Below the pieces are notes generated by a model, which saw only the letters and a list, made by a program, of their open reading frames with translations, had not been told where the DNA came from and made no database searches. Source: Bacteroidales bacterium UBA5235 (lineage in GTDB: Bacteria; Bacteroidota; Bacteroidia; Bacteroidales; VadinHA17). From it: DNA of 56,011 nucleotides. Below, piece after piece: positions 7,240 through 15,815 of this stretch (position 1 is the first letter of the stretch; each line of letters begins with the position of its first letter). A program made the position numbers and the translations under genes. The DNA lies in NCBI GenBank assembly GCA_002409145.1, contig DHUL01000062.1, positions 66,633 to 122,643 of the forward strand. Direction: 5' to 3'.

Positions 7240-9501
7240 ATGGTTAAGACCAAAACTAAAATATTCACCGCTGATGATATCAGCCGTATTGAGACAGAAT
7301 ACCGCCTGCTGACCGACAATCTTTACAGGTGTGACAAGCCCAGTGACAGGGAGTTGATTGAAAAAGCCTTCAGGTTTGCCAATGAGGCTCACCGTGACAT
7401 GTACCGGAATTCCGGGGAGCCCTATATCATTCACCCGATCAATGTAGCCCGTATTGTCAACCAGGAAATAGGCCTTGGCGCCAAGTCGGTTTCAGCTGCA
7501 CTGTTGCATGATGTTGTTGAAGATACCGGTATTCCCCTTGAGGAGATATCCAAACAGTTCGGTCCCAAGATTGCATCTCTCATCGACGGCCTGACGAAGA
7601 TATCAGGCACCTACAACAAGGAGACCAACTCACTGCAGGCTGAGAACTTCCGCAAAATGCTGATGACCCTCTCGGATGATTTCAGGGTCATACTGGTAAA
7701 GATTGCTGACAGACTGCACAACATGCGCACTCTTGACTCAATGCCCGAGCACAAGAGGATGAAGATTGCAGGAGAGACTGTATATCTTTATGCGCCCCTG
7801 GCACACCGGCTCGGGCTTTTTGCCATCAAGACCGAACTGGAGGATCTCAGCTTCAAGTTCAGGCATCCGCGCATCTATGACGAGATTGCGCGCAAGGTAA
7901 AGATGGATGAGAAAAAGAACCTTGCCCTCATCAACAGGTTCAGCCTGCCCATAATAGAGGCGCTCAACAATAACAATATTTTATTTGACATCTCAGGCCG
8001 GTTTAAGTCGATCTATTCCATCTGGAAAAAGATGCAGTCTAAGAATGTTCCCTTCGAGGAGGTGTATGACCTGCTTGCCGTAAGGATTGTCTTCGAGCCG
8101 GGACCGGAGATGAGTGAGAGGGCACAGTGCTGGCAGATATACTCTCTTATAACTGATATTTATACGCCCAAGCCTGACAGGCTTCGTGACTGGATAAGCA
8201 GACCCAAATCAAATGGTTACGAAGCGCTTCATCTCACGGTGATGGGTCCGGAAGGACGATGGGTTGAGGTGCAGATCCGCAGCCAGCGGATGGATGACAT
8301 CGCCGAAAGGGGATTTGCAGCCCACTGGAAGTACAAAGGAGACATTTCTCAGACTGAGAATGAGCTCGATAAATGGCTGAAGCATATCCGGGAGATGCTT
8401 GCCAATCCGATGTCTGATCCGCTCACCTTCCTTGATGAGTTCAAGATGAGCCTCTTCTCATCGGAGATAATGGTTTTCACACCCAAGGGGCTCCTGGTTA
8501 ACCTTCCCAAAGGGGCTTCTGCCCTGGATTTCGCATATGAGATTCATACTGACATCGGAAACAAATCCATAGGTGCCAAGGTCAACTACAAGCTCTCCCC
8601 TCTCTCTACGCCTCTGCAGAGCGGTGACCAGGTTGAGATTATCACCTCCAATATTGCCAGGCCTGAAAAGGAGTGGCTTGAGTATGCCCATACGGCGAAA
8701 GCCAGGAATGCGATCAAGGATGCACTTCGCGATGAATCAACTGACCGCATCCAGAAGGGGATGGATATGCTTGAGCAGAAGCTGAGCGAGTTGGGCATCC
8801 TTCCAAACTCTGACATCATCAAGAAGCTTCTTGACAACTACGAGCTGCTTAACAAGGACGAGCTGTATTCGCGCATCGGGCTGGGGCTGATTAATCTCGA
8901 CGAGTTGCGCAAAGTGCTGAAGAAGGCTCCTGAAGGAAGCCTGCGAAAGTACTGGAAGCTTGCGATCGGAGGTGTTACGCGAAAGAATACAGAACCCAGG
9001 GAAGCGCCTGCCCCTGCTGAAAGGATAGACAAGAGTCAGCCATACCTGCTCCGGGAAAATGTTGACAGCACAACCAACTCCTATGTCATTGCCAGTTGTT
9101 GTCAGCCCATTCCGGGCGATGAGGTGGTCGGTTATCTTGACCATGCCAATTCCATCATAGTACACAAACCCAAATGCCCCGCAGCCGTCAAGCTGATGTC
9201 AAGCGAGGGTAACAGGATCATTCCCGTAAGGTGGACCATCCACAAGCTTGCCTCCTTTCTGGCAAGGATAAGCATCAACGGCATAGACAGGATAGGGCTG
9301 GTCAGCGAGGTGACCACAATTATCTCCAAGGAGCTTAACGTCAATATCAGAAACATAAATGTTTCAGTGTATGACGGGATATTTGAAGGCACCATTGACC
9401 TGTTCGTTCATCACACGCGTGACCTTAACAACCTGATCATGCAGCTTTCCAACATCAAGGGAATAGCCAGCGTAAAGAGGATAGAGGAATTCATAGAATA
9501 G
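7240..9501 (+). CDS. Bifunctional (p)ppGpp synthetase/hydrolase (RelA/SpoT homologue)
   Basis: This cytosolic enzyme makes and degrades the alarmone (p)ppGpp, controlling the stringent response. The 753-aa protein has the full long-RSH layout. The HD hydrolase domain (about 45-200) contains ALLHDVVEDT and KIADRLHNMRT. The synthetase domain (about 250-370) contains RFKSIYSIWKK, NGYEALH and EVQIRSQRMDDIAERGFAAHWKYK. A TGS domain follows at about 410-470, then a conserved-cysteine region with SCCQPIPGD, and a C-terminal ACT domain at about 670-753. Both active sites look intact, so dual activity is expected. The ATG at 7240 follows a good -7 box. A Fur-family regulator and purA follow on the same strand. 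I leave the symbol empty because relA and spoT are both used for single long RSH proteins. Confidence 0.96.
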   Translation: MVKTKTKIFTADDISRIETEYRLLTDNLYRCDKPSDRELIEKAFRFANEAHRDMYRNSGEPYIIHPINVARIVNQEIGLGAKSVSAALLHDVVEDTGIPLEEISKQFGPKIASLIDGLTKISGTYNKETNSLQAENFRKMLMTLSDDFRVILVKIADRLHNMRTLDSMPEHKRMKIAGETVYLYAPLAHRLGLFAIKTELEDLSFKFRHPRIYDEIARKVKMDEKKNLALINRFSLPIIEALNNNNILFDISGRFKSIYSIWKKMQSKNVPFEEVYDLLAVRIVFEPGPEMSERAQCWQIYSLITDIYTPKPDRLRDWISRPKSNGYEALHLTVMGPEGRWVEVQIRSQRMDDIAERGFAAHWKYKGDISQTENELDKWLKHIREMLANPMSDPLTFLDEFKMSLFSSEIMVFTPKGLLVNLPKGASALDFAYEIHTDIGNKSIGAKVNYKLSPLSTPLQSGDQVEIITSNIARPEKEWLEYAHTAKARNAIKDALRDESTDRIQKGMDMLEQKLSELGILPNSDIIKKLLDNYELLNKDELYSRIGLGLINLDELRKVLKKAPEGSLRKYWKLAIGGVTRKNTEPREAPAPAERIDKSQPYLLRENVDSTTNSYVIASCCQPIPGDEVVGYLDHANSIIVHKPKCPAAVKLMSSEGNRIIPVRWTIHKLASFLARISINGIDRIGLVSEVTTIISKELNVNIRNINVSVYDGIFEGTIDLFVHHTRDLNNLIMQLSNIKGIASVKRIEEFIE

Positions 9502-9527
9502 TCATTCAGGCGAAACAGTAAGGCAAT

Positions 9528-9974
9528 ATGTCAAACGAAGAGGCCAGGGCGGTTGTCAGGCAGGTTTTTACGGAGTACCTTGCAAGCAATTCGCTGAGGA
9601 AGACCCCCGAGCGGTTTGCAATTCTTGATGAGATTTATTCCAGGGAAGGGCACTTTGATATTGAATCACTCTTCAATTATATGAATAACAAGAATTATCG
9701 AGTCTCACGGGCCACGCTCTACAATACGATTGACCTGCTGCTCGACTGCAAGCTTGTAACAAGGCATAAGTTCGGCCACAACCAGGCCCAGTATGAAAAA
9801 ACATTCAGGGCTGGTCATCATGACCATCTTATTGACACCAGTTCTGGAAGGGTGATTGAGTTCAGTGATCCGAGGATCAATGACATAATCAGGAGCGCCT
9901 GCGAGGAAAATTCTTTCGTAGTGCATCATTATGCCCTTTATGTGTTCGGCATTCAGGAAAAGAGAGGTGAATAA
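9528..9974 (+). CDS. Fur-family transcriptional regulator
   Basis: A 148-aa metal- or peroxide-responsive DNA-binding protein. The N-terminal winged helix (about 10-85) contains LRKTPERFAILDEIYSREGHF and YRVSRATLYNTIDLLL, typical of Fur. The dimerisation domain begins GHHDHLI and supplies histidines for the regulatory metal site. The structural-zinc cysteine pair normally found in HLIC..CG is absent, since the protein reads HLIDTSSGRVIEF. Only isolated cysteines remain (LLDCK and RSACEEN). It may therefore be a Fur/PerR variant without the structural zinc. It lies 26 bases after rsh and 69 bases before purA. Which regulon it controls cannot be told from the sequence, and no palindromic Fur box is obvious nearby. 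Confidence 0.9.
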   Translation: MSNEEARAVVRQVFTEYLASNSLRKTPERFAILDEIYSREGHFDIESLFNYMNNKNYRVSRATLYNTIDLLLDCKLVTRHKFGHNQAQYEKTFRAGHHDHLIDTSSGRVIEFSDPRINDIIRSACEENSFVVHHYALYVFGIQEKRGE

Positions 9975-10043
9975 GTGTCCCGTGACGCCAATTTATTTTG
10001 TAACTTCGGACCTGTTTTGTCTAATCAGAGAATTTCTGGAAAA

Positions 10044-11306
10044 ATGAAAATTAACATTTTGCTGGGGCTCCAGTGGGGAGACGAGGGAAAGGGTAAGATT
10101 GTGGATGTCCTGACCCCGGATTATGATATTGTCGCCCGTTTCCAGGGTGGTCCGAATGCCGGTCACACGATTGAGTTTCACGGGGTGAAGCACGTGTTAC
10201 ATCTTATTCCCTCCGGGATCTTTCATGCAGACAAGATCAACATCATCGGCAATGGTCTGGTGATTGACCCGGTTATTTTCAGGCATGAGGTTGAGAGCCT
10301 GGGGATTGATATTGACAGGGTTCGTGAAAGGCTTCTCATCTCTCTGAAGGCACACCTGATAATGCCCACTCACAAGCTTCTCGATGCTGCCCATGAAGCT
10401 TCGCTGGGTGAAGCAAAGATAGGGTCAACCCTGCGGGGCATAGGCCCGGCGTATACTGACAAGGCATCGCGAAACGGCCTGAGAGTGGGCGACCTGCTCA
10501 GGAAAGATTTCAGGGAGTTTTACCGTTCGCGTGTGACTGAACACTTAAGGATCCTTCAGGGTTATGGCTATTCAAACGACCTTAAAGTGCTTGAGGATGA
10601 ATGGTTTGACTCCGTGGAATACTTTAAGAAGTTCAGGACGGTAAATGCTGATTATCATATTGACAAGGCTCTCAGGGCGGGCAAGCGCGTTCTTGCCGAG
10701 GGAGCCCAGGGTACCATGCTTGATATCGACTTTGGCACCTATCCTTATGTCACCTCATCGAACACAGTAGCTGCAGGTGCCTGCACAGGGCTCGGGGTAG
10801 CTCCCGGCCTGACAGGTGAAGTATTCGGCATCTTCAAGGCTTACTGTACCAGGGTGGGCAGCGGTCCCTTCCCTACTGAGCTCGATGATGCTGACGGTCA
10901 GCAGATGCGTGATCAGGGCAATGAGTACGGTGCCACCACCGGAAGGCCCAGGCGCTGCGGATGGCTTGACCTGCCTGCACTGAAATATGCAATTATGATC
11001 AACGGGGTGACCCGGTTATTCATGATGAAGGCGGACGTGCTCTCCGGATTCAGTGAGATAAAGGTATGCAGGTCATACACCGTGGATGGCAGGGAACAGA
11101 CAGAGTTACCCTACTGTCTTTATGACATCAGCGGACTCAACTACAGGACCTTCAGGGGATGGCAGTGTGACATCACAGGTTGCAGGAGCTGGGAAGAGCT
11201 GCCTGATGAGCTAAAGGATTATATCGGTTATATTGAAGAAGAGACGGGTGTTCCCGTAACCATCGTTTCTGTGGGGCCTGACAGGTCAGCCACTATAATG
11301 AGGTAA
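10044..11306 (+). CDS. purA: Adenylosuccinate synthetase
   Basis: This enzyme condenses IMP with aspartate using GTP to form adenylosuccinate, the first step from IMP to AMP. The 420-aa protein starts MKINILLGLQWGDEGKGKIVD, with the nucleotide-binding GDEGKGK loop. It then has NAGHTI, GSTLRGIGPAYTDK, the AEGAQGTMLDIDFGTYPYVTSSN block and ATTGRPRRCGWLDL. The frame is open upstream to about 9975, but the family N-terminus and length favour the ATG at 10044. It follows rsh and the fur-family gene on the same strand. The downstream lipoprotein gene converges on it with only three bases between the two stops. Confidence 0.97.
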   Translation: MKINILLGLQWGDEGKGKIVDVLTPDYDIVARFQGGPNAGHTIEFHGVKHVLHLIPSGIFHADKINIIGNGLVIDPVIFRHEVESLGIDIDRVRERLLISLKAHLIMPTHKLLDAAHEASLGEAKIGSTLRGIGPAYTDKASRNGLRVGDLLRKDFREFYRSRVTEHLRILQGYGYSNDLKVLEDEWFDSVEYFKKFRTVNADYHIDKALRAGKRVLAEGAQGTMLDIDFGTYPYVTSSNTVAAGACTGLGVAPGLTGEVFGIFKAYCTRVGSGPFPTELDDADGQQMRDQGNEYGATTGRPRRCGWLDLPALKYAIMINGVTRLFMMKADVLSGFSEIKVCRSYTVDGREQTELPYCLYDISGLNYRTFRGWQCDITGCRSWEELPDELKDYIGYIEEETGVPVTIVSVGPDRSATIMR

Positions 11307-11309
11307 CTG

Positions 11310-11777
11310 TCACTCATGCCTGTAGACCCAGGCTTCACCATCAATCATGTCCTGGACAGATCCGATTGCATTCCATGCCTGGTGCAGGTCGGGGAAAGAG
11401 CTGGCAGAAACAAGATGCCATCTTCCGCCATTCATTCCTATCAGCTGAGCATCATAGCCGAAGCCTTTAATATGTTCAAGCCATGCGTCTGCATATTCAG
11501 GCGTGAGGAAACTACCCACGATGACGTGGTAACCGGTCATCACCCTGGCTTGTTCTTCAGCGACCATTGCCAGTTCTGCCTGGCGGGCACGTTCTGCCTC
11601 CGCCTGCTTCTCGTTGGCCACACGGATTGAGTCAGCTATGCGGAACGCTTCCTGCTGCTGGCGGAGAGCTTCTGCCTCCCTGGCCTTTTTACCGAAGGGA
11701 TTGATGCTCTTCATGAAATCACATGAAGGTGTAAGTACCAGAACGGCTGCGAGCAACACGAGTGATAATTTCTTCAT
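11310..11777 (-). CDS. SPOR-domain lipoprotein
   Basis: A 155-aa envelope lipoprotein. The N-terminus MKKLSLVLLAAVLVLTPSC ends in a lipobox cysteine at residue 19. An alanine/glutamate/glutamine-rich helical linker over about 35-75 follows, probably a short coiled coil. The last 75 residues (YHVIVGSFLTPEYADAWLE and GRWHLVSASSF) match the SPOR fold, which binds glycan strands lacking stem peptides at division sites. A role in peptidoglycan or septal biology is therefore likely. The gene is monocistronic and converges on purA. A near-consensus -7 box (TACCTTTA on the minus strand at 11807-11814) lies 29 bases upstream. Confidence 0.88.
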   Translation of the reverse strand: MKKLSLVLLAAVLVLTPSCDFMKSINPFGKKAREAEALRQQQEAFRIADSIRVANEKQAEAERARQAELAMVAEEQARVMTGYHVIVGSFLTPEYADAWLEHIKGFGYDAQLIGMNGGRWHLVSASSFPDLHQAWNAIGSVQDMIDGEAWVYRHE

Positions 11778-11921
11778 AAATGGCAGTTTTTCATGATTTT
11801 GAATGATAAAGGTATGGATAAATGCTTAAAAATACAACCAATATTGAGGAAAGATGCCAATCCCAGACAATTCTTTCCTATATTAGATCGCAAATTTTTA
11901 ACCCTCAAACTACTTATCGAG

Positions 11922-13835
11922 ATGAAGTCACTTATCCGGTTCTTTGAAGAAAATGTGGAAAAGTATGCATCCAACATTTACATGTGGGAAAAACTTCAGG
12001 AGAAATACGAAGGTACCACTTACCAGGAGACCAGGCGCCAGGTTCATGAATTCGGAGCCGGGCTGATGCAGCTTGGCATAAAGAAAGGCGACCGCATAAG
12101 CCTGCTGGCTGACGGCCGTAACAGCTGGGTTGTAGGCGAACTGGGGATACTGTATGCCGGCGGCGTTAATGTACCTCTTTCCATTAAGCTTAACCCTGAA
12201 GAGATCAAATTCCGTCTCATCCACTCCGGGAGCAGGATGGTTATCACTTCCAGCACACAGGCACCCAAGATACTGGCTGTAGCGGACAAATGTCCCGAAC
12301 TGCAGAAAGTCATCTTCATGGACCCCCGCGAAGAGTATTCTGAAGGGCAGATCCATTTCAACGAGGTGAGGAAGATCGGGCGTGAGTGGCTTGTGAATCC
12401 TGCCAACAGGAAGAGTTTTGAGGAGTTTACCTCATCGATCACTGCTTCCGATTTTGCAAACATATGTTACACCTCGGGCACAACTGCTGACCCCAAGGGG
12501 ATCATACTCACCCACGGCAATTATGTGACGAATGTATACCAGTCATACAGTCTGATGGACATTCCTCAATTCTACAAGACGCTGCTCATACTTCCCTGGG
12601 ACCACTCATTTGCCCACACTGCGGGCATATATGCCTTCATGGGCAAGGGAGCCAGCATTGCGTCGGTAAAAGTGGGCAAGACACCCATGGAGACTCTGCG
12701 CAACATTCCCATCTGCATGAAGGAGATAAAGCCCAACCTGCTGATGAGTGTGCCGGCGCTGGCAAAAAATTTCCGGAAGAACATCGAAAAGGGAATAAGG
12801 GAAAAGGGGAAAATGACCGAAGCACTGTTCAACTTTGCGCTTAAGATGGCGTATTCCTATAACAAGGAAGGCTGGAACAAGGGTCAGGGACTGCAGAAGA
12901 TCAAGAAACCATTGCTCCGGCTCTTTGATAAGATACTTTTCAGCAAGGTCAGGGAGGCATTCGGTGGTGAGCTTGACTTTTTCATCGGTGGCGGCGCACT
13001 GCTTGACATCGAACTGCAGCGATTCTTCTATGCCATCGGGGTGCCAATGTACCAGGGATACGGACTTTCCGAGGCATCGCCTATCATCTCATCTAACTCC
13101 ACCGCAAGACATAAACTTGGGTCATCAGGTTACCTGGTCAACAACATGGAACTGAAGATCTGTGATGACGACGGTAACCAGCTGCCTGCAGGACAGAAGG
13201 GGGAGATAGTCATCCGCGGAGGAAACGTTATGCACGGATACTGGAAGAATGAAACCGCCACAAAGGATGCCATCCGTGACGGGTGGCTCTTTACCGGCGA
13301 CATGGGATACATGAGTGAAGACAGTTTCCTTTATGTGCTCGGACGCTTCAAGAGTCTCCTCATTGCTGACGACGGAGAGAAATTCAGTCCGGAAGGAATA
13401 GAAGAGGCTATCACTGAACAGTCGAAATACATTGACCAGTGCATGCTCTACAATAACCAGAAGCCATATACTGTGGCCCTGATAGTGCCCAACCAGCATG
13501 CCATGAAACTTTACCTTGAAAGCCGCAACATGTCAGCTACCACTGAGGAAGGCAAGCGTACAGTGCTTAATCTCATTGAGAATGAGGTGAATGAATATCG
13601 CATAAACGGCAAATTCGGGCACATGTTTCCGCATCGCTGGCTGCCGGTGGCGCTGGGAGTCCTCAATGAGAGCTTCAATGAAGAGAACGGAATGATGAAT
13701 TCAACCATGAAGATCGTCAGGGGCAAGATCACCGACAGGTATCATGACCTTATCGAGTGGCTCTACACCCCGATGGGCAAGATTGTTTACAATGAACGTA
13801 ACATGGAAGAAGTTGAGAAGATGAAGCTCGGCTGA
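11922..13835 (+). CDS. Long-chain fatty acid--CoA ligase (AMP-binding)
   Basis: This enzyme activates fatty acids to acyl-CoA through an acyl-adenylate. The 637-aa protein has the adenylate-forming core. The P-loop motif CYTSGTTADPKGIILTHGNY lies at about 181-200. YQGYGLSEASPIISSN is the A5 region. GWLFTGDMGYMSEDSFLYVLGRFKSLL provides the A7/A8 hinge motifs. The length and the long insertion before the A5 motif resemble bacterial FadD15-type ligases. The frame is open upstream to 11793, but MKSLIRFFEENVEKYA at 11922 fits the family N-terminus, while the extra 43 residues are low-complexity and basic. The GH2 gene follows 20 bases later, though no metabolic link is obvious. Precise chain-length preference cannot be read. 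Confidence 0.92.
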   Translation: MKSLIRFFEENVEKYASNIYMWEKLQEKYEGTTYQETRRQVHEFGAGLMQLGIKKGDRISLLADGRNSWVVGELGILYAGGVNVPLSIKLNPEEIKFRLIHSGSRMVITSSTQAPKILAVADKCPELQKVIFMDPREEYSEGQIHFNEVRKIGREWLVNPANRKSFEEFTSSITASDFANICYTSGTTADPKGIILTHGNYVTNVYQSYSLMDIPQFYKTLLILPWDHSFAHTAGIYAFMGKGASIASVKVGKTPMETLRNIPICMKEIKPNLLMSVPALAKNFRKNIEKGIREKGKMTEALFNFALKMAYSYNKEGWNKGQGLQKIKKPLLRLFDKILFSKVREAFGGELDFFIGGGALLDIELQRFFYAIGVPMYQGYGLSEASPIISSNSTARHKLGSSGYLVNNMELKICDDDGNQLPAGQKGEIVIRGGNVMHGYWKNETATKDAIRDGWLFTGDMGYMSEDSFLYVLGRFKSLLIADDGEKFSPEGIEEAITEQSKYIDQCMLYNNQKPYTVALIVPNQHAMKLYLESRNMSATTEEGKRTVLNLIENEVNEYRINGKFGHMFPHRWLPVALGVLNESFNEENGMMNSTMKIVRGKITDRYHDLIEWLYTPMGKIVYNERNMEEVEKMKLG

Positions 13836-13855
13836 CCATTTAAAACCATTCACAG

Positions 13856-15685
13856 ATGAAATATTTTCTTGTTCCCGTTATCATCGTAACTGCCGGGCTG
13901 ATAACCTGTTGCCAAAGGGAGATAGCCCCGGAGTGGAAGCCTGTTGAAAACCCGATTTTTACAACATGGGGTGAAAAGCTCGATCCCGCGGCAGCCTGGC
14001 CGGAATACCCGAGACCGGCGCTTGTCAGGGATGAATGGATGAATCTTAACGGCTTGTGGGATTACTCTATCGGCCCGAAAGATGCGGAGCGCCCTGAACC
14101 ACAGGGGAAGATACTCGTCCCGTTTCCGGTTGAATCAGCACTTTCAGGCGTCAAAGAAAGGCTGACAGATTCACTGGCTCTGTGGTATTCACGTGAATTT
14201 GTACTTCCAAAGCAGTGGGATGACAAGCAGATAATTATCAATTTTGAAGCTTCGGACTGGGAGACTACTGTGTGGGTTAATGACAGCCTGGCTTCAATCC
14301 ACAGGGGCGGTTATAATCCCTTCTGGTGTGACATCACCAATTACATTACCGACAAAAAAAAGCAGACAATAGTAGTTAAGGTAACGGATCCTACTGACAG
14401 GGGGCCTCAGCCAAGGGGCAAGCAGGTCATGAAGCCAGGCGGTATCTGGTACACTCCCACCAGCGGTATCTGGCAGACCGTATGGATTGAGCCGGTTGAA
14501 AAAGCCCGTATTGGTGACCTTCGTGTTGTGCCTGACATTGACAACGGAGTGCTTCACGTGACAGTCATCGAGGAATGGTGCCAGGGAGGCCCGGGAGAAT
14601 GCCCGCCGGTAGACAAGGCTCCGTCACTTGCAGAGATAACCCTTCTTGCTGAGGGCCGGACGGTGGCTGTGGCATCAGGACCGACCGGATCAGTAGTGAC
14701 TCTCCCTGTTCCTGATGCAAGGCTCTGGAGTCCGGATGACCCGTTTCTGTATGACCTGAAGGTGAGGATGGTGACTGGGGGCCAGGTAACTGACGAGGTG
14801 ACCTCCTACGCAGGCATGAGGAAGATATCACTGGGAGTCAGCGAGGATGGCTTTACTCGCATTTTCCTGAACAATGAATTCGTGTGGCAGAATGGTCCTC
14901 TTGACCAGGGATTCTGGCCCGACGGACTCTATACACCACCATCTGATGAAGCTATGATTTATGACCTTGATATGCTGAAAAAGATGGGATTCAACATGCT
15001 GCGTAAGCATGTCAAGGTTGAAAACAGGAGGTTCTATTACCACACTGACCGTATGGGTCTGCTGGTGTGGCAGGATATGCCCAGTGGCGATGATTACATC
15101 TGGGGTGACATGCCTGACATCGCCAGGAGCGCTGCCGACTCGACAATCTTCATGGATGAGCTCACAAGGATGATCTGGACAAAGTTCAACAATCCCTCCA
15201 TTGTAATGTGGGTAGTTTACAATGAAGGATGGGGCCAGTATAATACACCGGCTGTAACTGATTATGTCACGGCCCTTGACACTACAAGGCTGGTCAACAG
15301 CACATCCGGATGGACTGACAGGGGAACAGGACATGTACTTGATATTCATCACTATCCAGAGCCTGTGGCTCCCATGCCTGAAAAAGAGAGGGCTATTGTC
15401 CTGGGTGAGTTCGGGGGCCTTGGACTGCCGGTTCAGGGTCATACCTGGGAACAGAAGAACTGGGGCTATGAGAAGATGGGTGATGCCGCTGCACTGCTGC
15501 AGAAATACTCTGATTTTTATGCGCAGGTACGTGAAATGGTTGTCACAGAAGGGCTCAGTGCATCGGTATATACCCAGACAACAGACGTAGAGACGGAGAC
15601 TAACGGCCTGATGACGTATGACCGGAAGGTGGATAAAATGGGATTCGAGAATGTGAAGAAAGCAATGTCAGGGGACAGGCAATAG
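13856..15685 (+). CDS. Glycoside hydrolase family 2 lipoprotein (beta-galactosidase/glucuronidase-like)
   Basis: A 609-aa retaining glycosidase probably anchored to an envelope membrane. The signal ends in LITCC (lipobox Cys near residue 18-19). A jelly-roll sugar-binding domain (about 50-210, with WYSREFVLP and GGIWYTPTSGIWQTVWIE) is followed by an immunoglobulin-like domain and a TIM barrel. The acid/base glutamate is in VVYNEGWGQY at residue 457, and the nucleophile is expected in VLGEFGG at residue 518. The natural sugar substrate is not readable. The protein is shorter than LacZ-type enzymes and lacks the extra C-terminal domains. Its stop codon lies inside the left arm of the heptad inverted repeat at 15677-15780. 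Confidence 0.92.
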   Translation: MKYFLVPVIIVTAGLITCCQREIAPEWKPVENPIFTTWGEKLDPAAAWPEYPRPALVRDEWMNLNGLWDYSIGPKDAERPEPQGKILVPFPVESALSGVKERLTDSLALWYSREFVLPKQWDDKQIIINFEASDWETTVWVNDSLASIHRGGYNPFWCDITNYITDKKKQTIVVKVTDPTDRGPQPRGKQVMKPGGIWYTPTSGIWQTVWIEPVEKARIGDLRVVPDIDNGVLHVTVIEEWCQGGPGECPPVDKAPSLAEITLLAEGRTVAVASGPTGSVVTLPVPDARLWSPDDPFLYDLKVRMVTGGQVTDEVTSYAGMRKISLGVSEDGFTRIFLNNEFVWQNGPLDQGFWPDGLYTPPSDEAMIYDLDMLKKMGFNMLRKHVKVENRRFYYHTDRMGLLVWQDMPSGDDYIWGDMPDIARSAADSTIFMDELTRMIWTKFNNPSIVMWVVYNEGWGQYNTPAVTDYVTALDTTRLVNSTSGWTDRGTGHVLDIHHYPEPVAPMPEKERAIVLGEFGGLGLPVQGHTWEQKNWGYEKMGDAAALLQKYSDFYAQVREMVVTEGLSASVYTQTTDVETETNGLMTYDRKVDKMGFENVKKAMSGDRQ

Positions 15686-15780
15686 GCAAGAGGCACCAGG
15701 CAGTAGTGAAGTCACTGCCAATCATACAGTTATCTGATGAGTTGTCAACACTATTGCCTATTGCCTATTGCCTAATGCCT
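15677..15780. repeat. Imperfect inverted repeat built of AGGCAAT-like heptads
   Basis: The left arm (15677-15706) is four heptads, AGGCAAT, AGGCAAG, AGGCACC and AGGCAGT, plus AG. The right arm (15751-15780) read on the minus strand is AGGCATT followed by three copies of AGGCAAT plus AG. The arms match at 25 of 30 positions and are separated by 44 bases. A smaller hairpin (GGCAGT at 15699-15704, ACTGCC at 15714-15719) lies across the arm edge. The GH2 stop codon TAG (15683-15685) is part of the left arm. I saw no other copy in this window. It sits between convergent genes. Confidence 0.75.
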
Positions 15781-15781
15781 C

Positions 15782-15815
15782 AAAAGCAGCCTGATCAAAC
15801 GATCAGTCTGCTTTT
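15782..15815. terminator. Bidirectional intrinsic terminator between convergent genes
   Basis: AAAAGCAG, C, CTGATC, loop AAAC, GATCAG, T, CTGCTTTT forms a 14-bp stem with one C-T mismatch and a four-base loop, with A and T tracts on both flanks. It can terminate transcription from either side. The stop codon of the minus-strand HD gene (15795-15797) lies inside the stem. Confidence 0.75.

Noticed and set aside
9975..10043. N-terminal extension of purA up to the fur stop codon
   Set aside because: The canonical purA N-terminus begins at 10044, and the upstream residues do not resemble the family and include a likely promoter-like region (TTATTTTG).
11793..11921. 43-residue N-terminal extension of the acyl-CoA ligase
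   Set aside because: Composition is basic and low-complexity, and the family N-terminus fits the ATG at 11922.
15751..15780. Short tandem TTGCCTA units that resemble a small CRISPR or microsatellite
   Set aside because: The units are contiguous heptads with no spacers and they pair with the left arm, so a CRISPR array is excluded. Reported instead as an inverted repeat.
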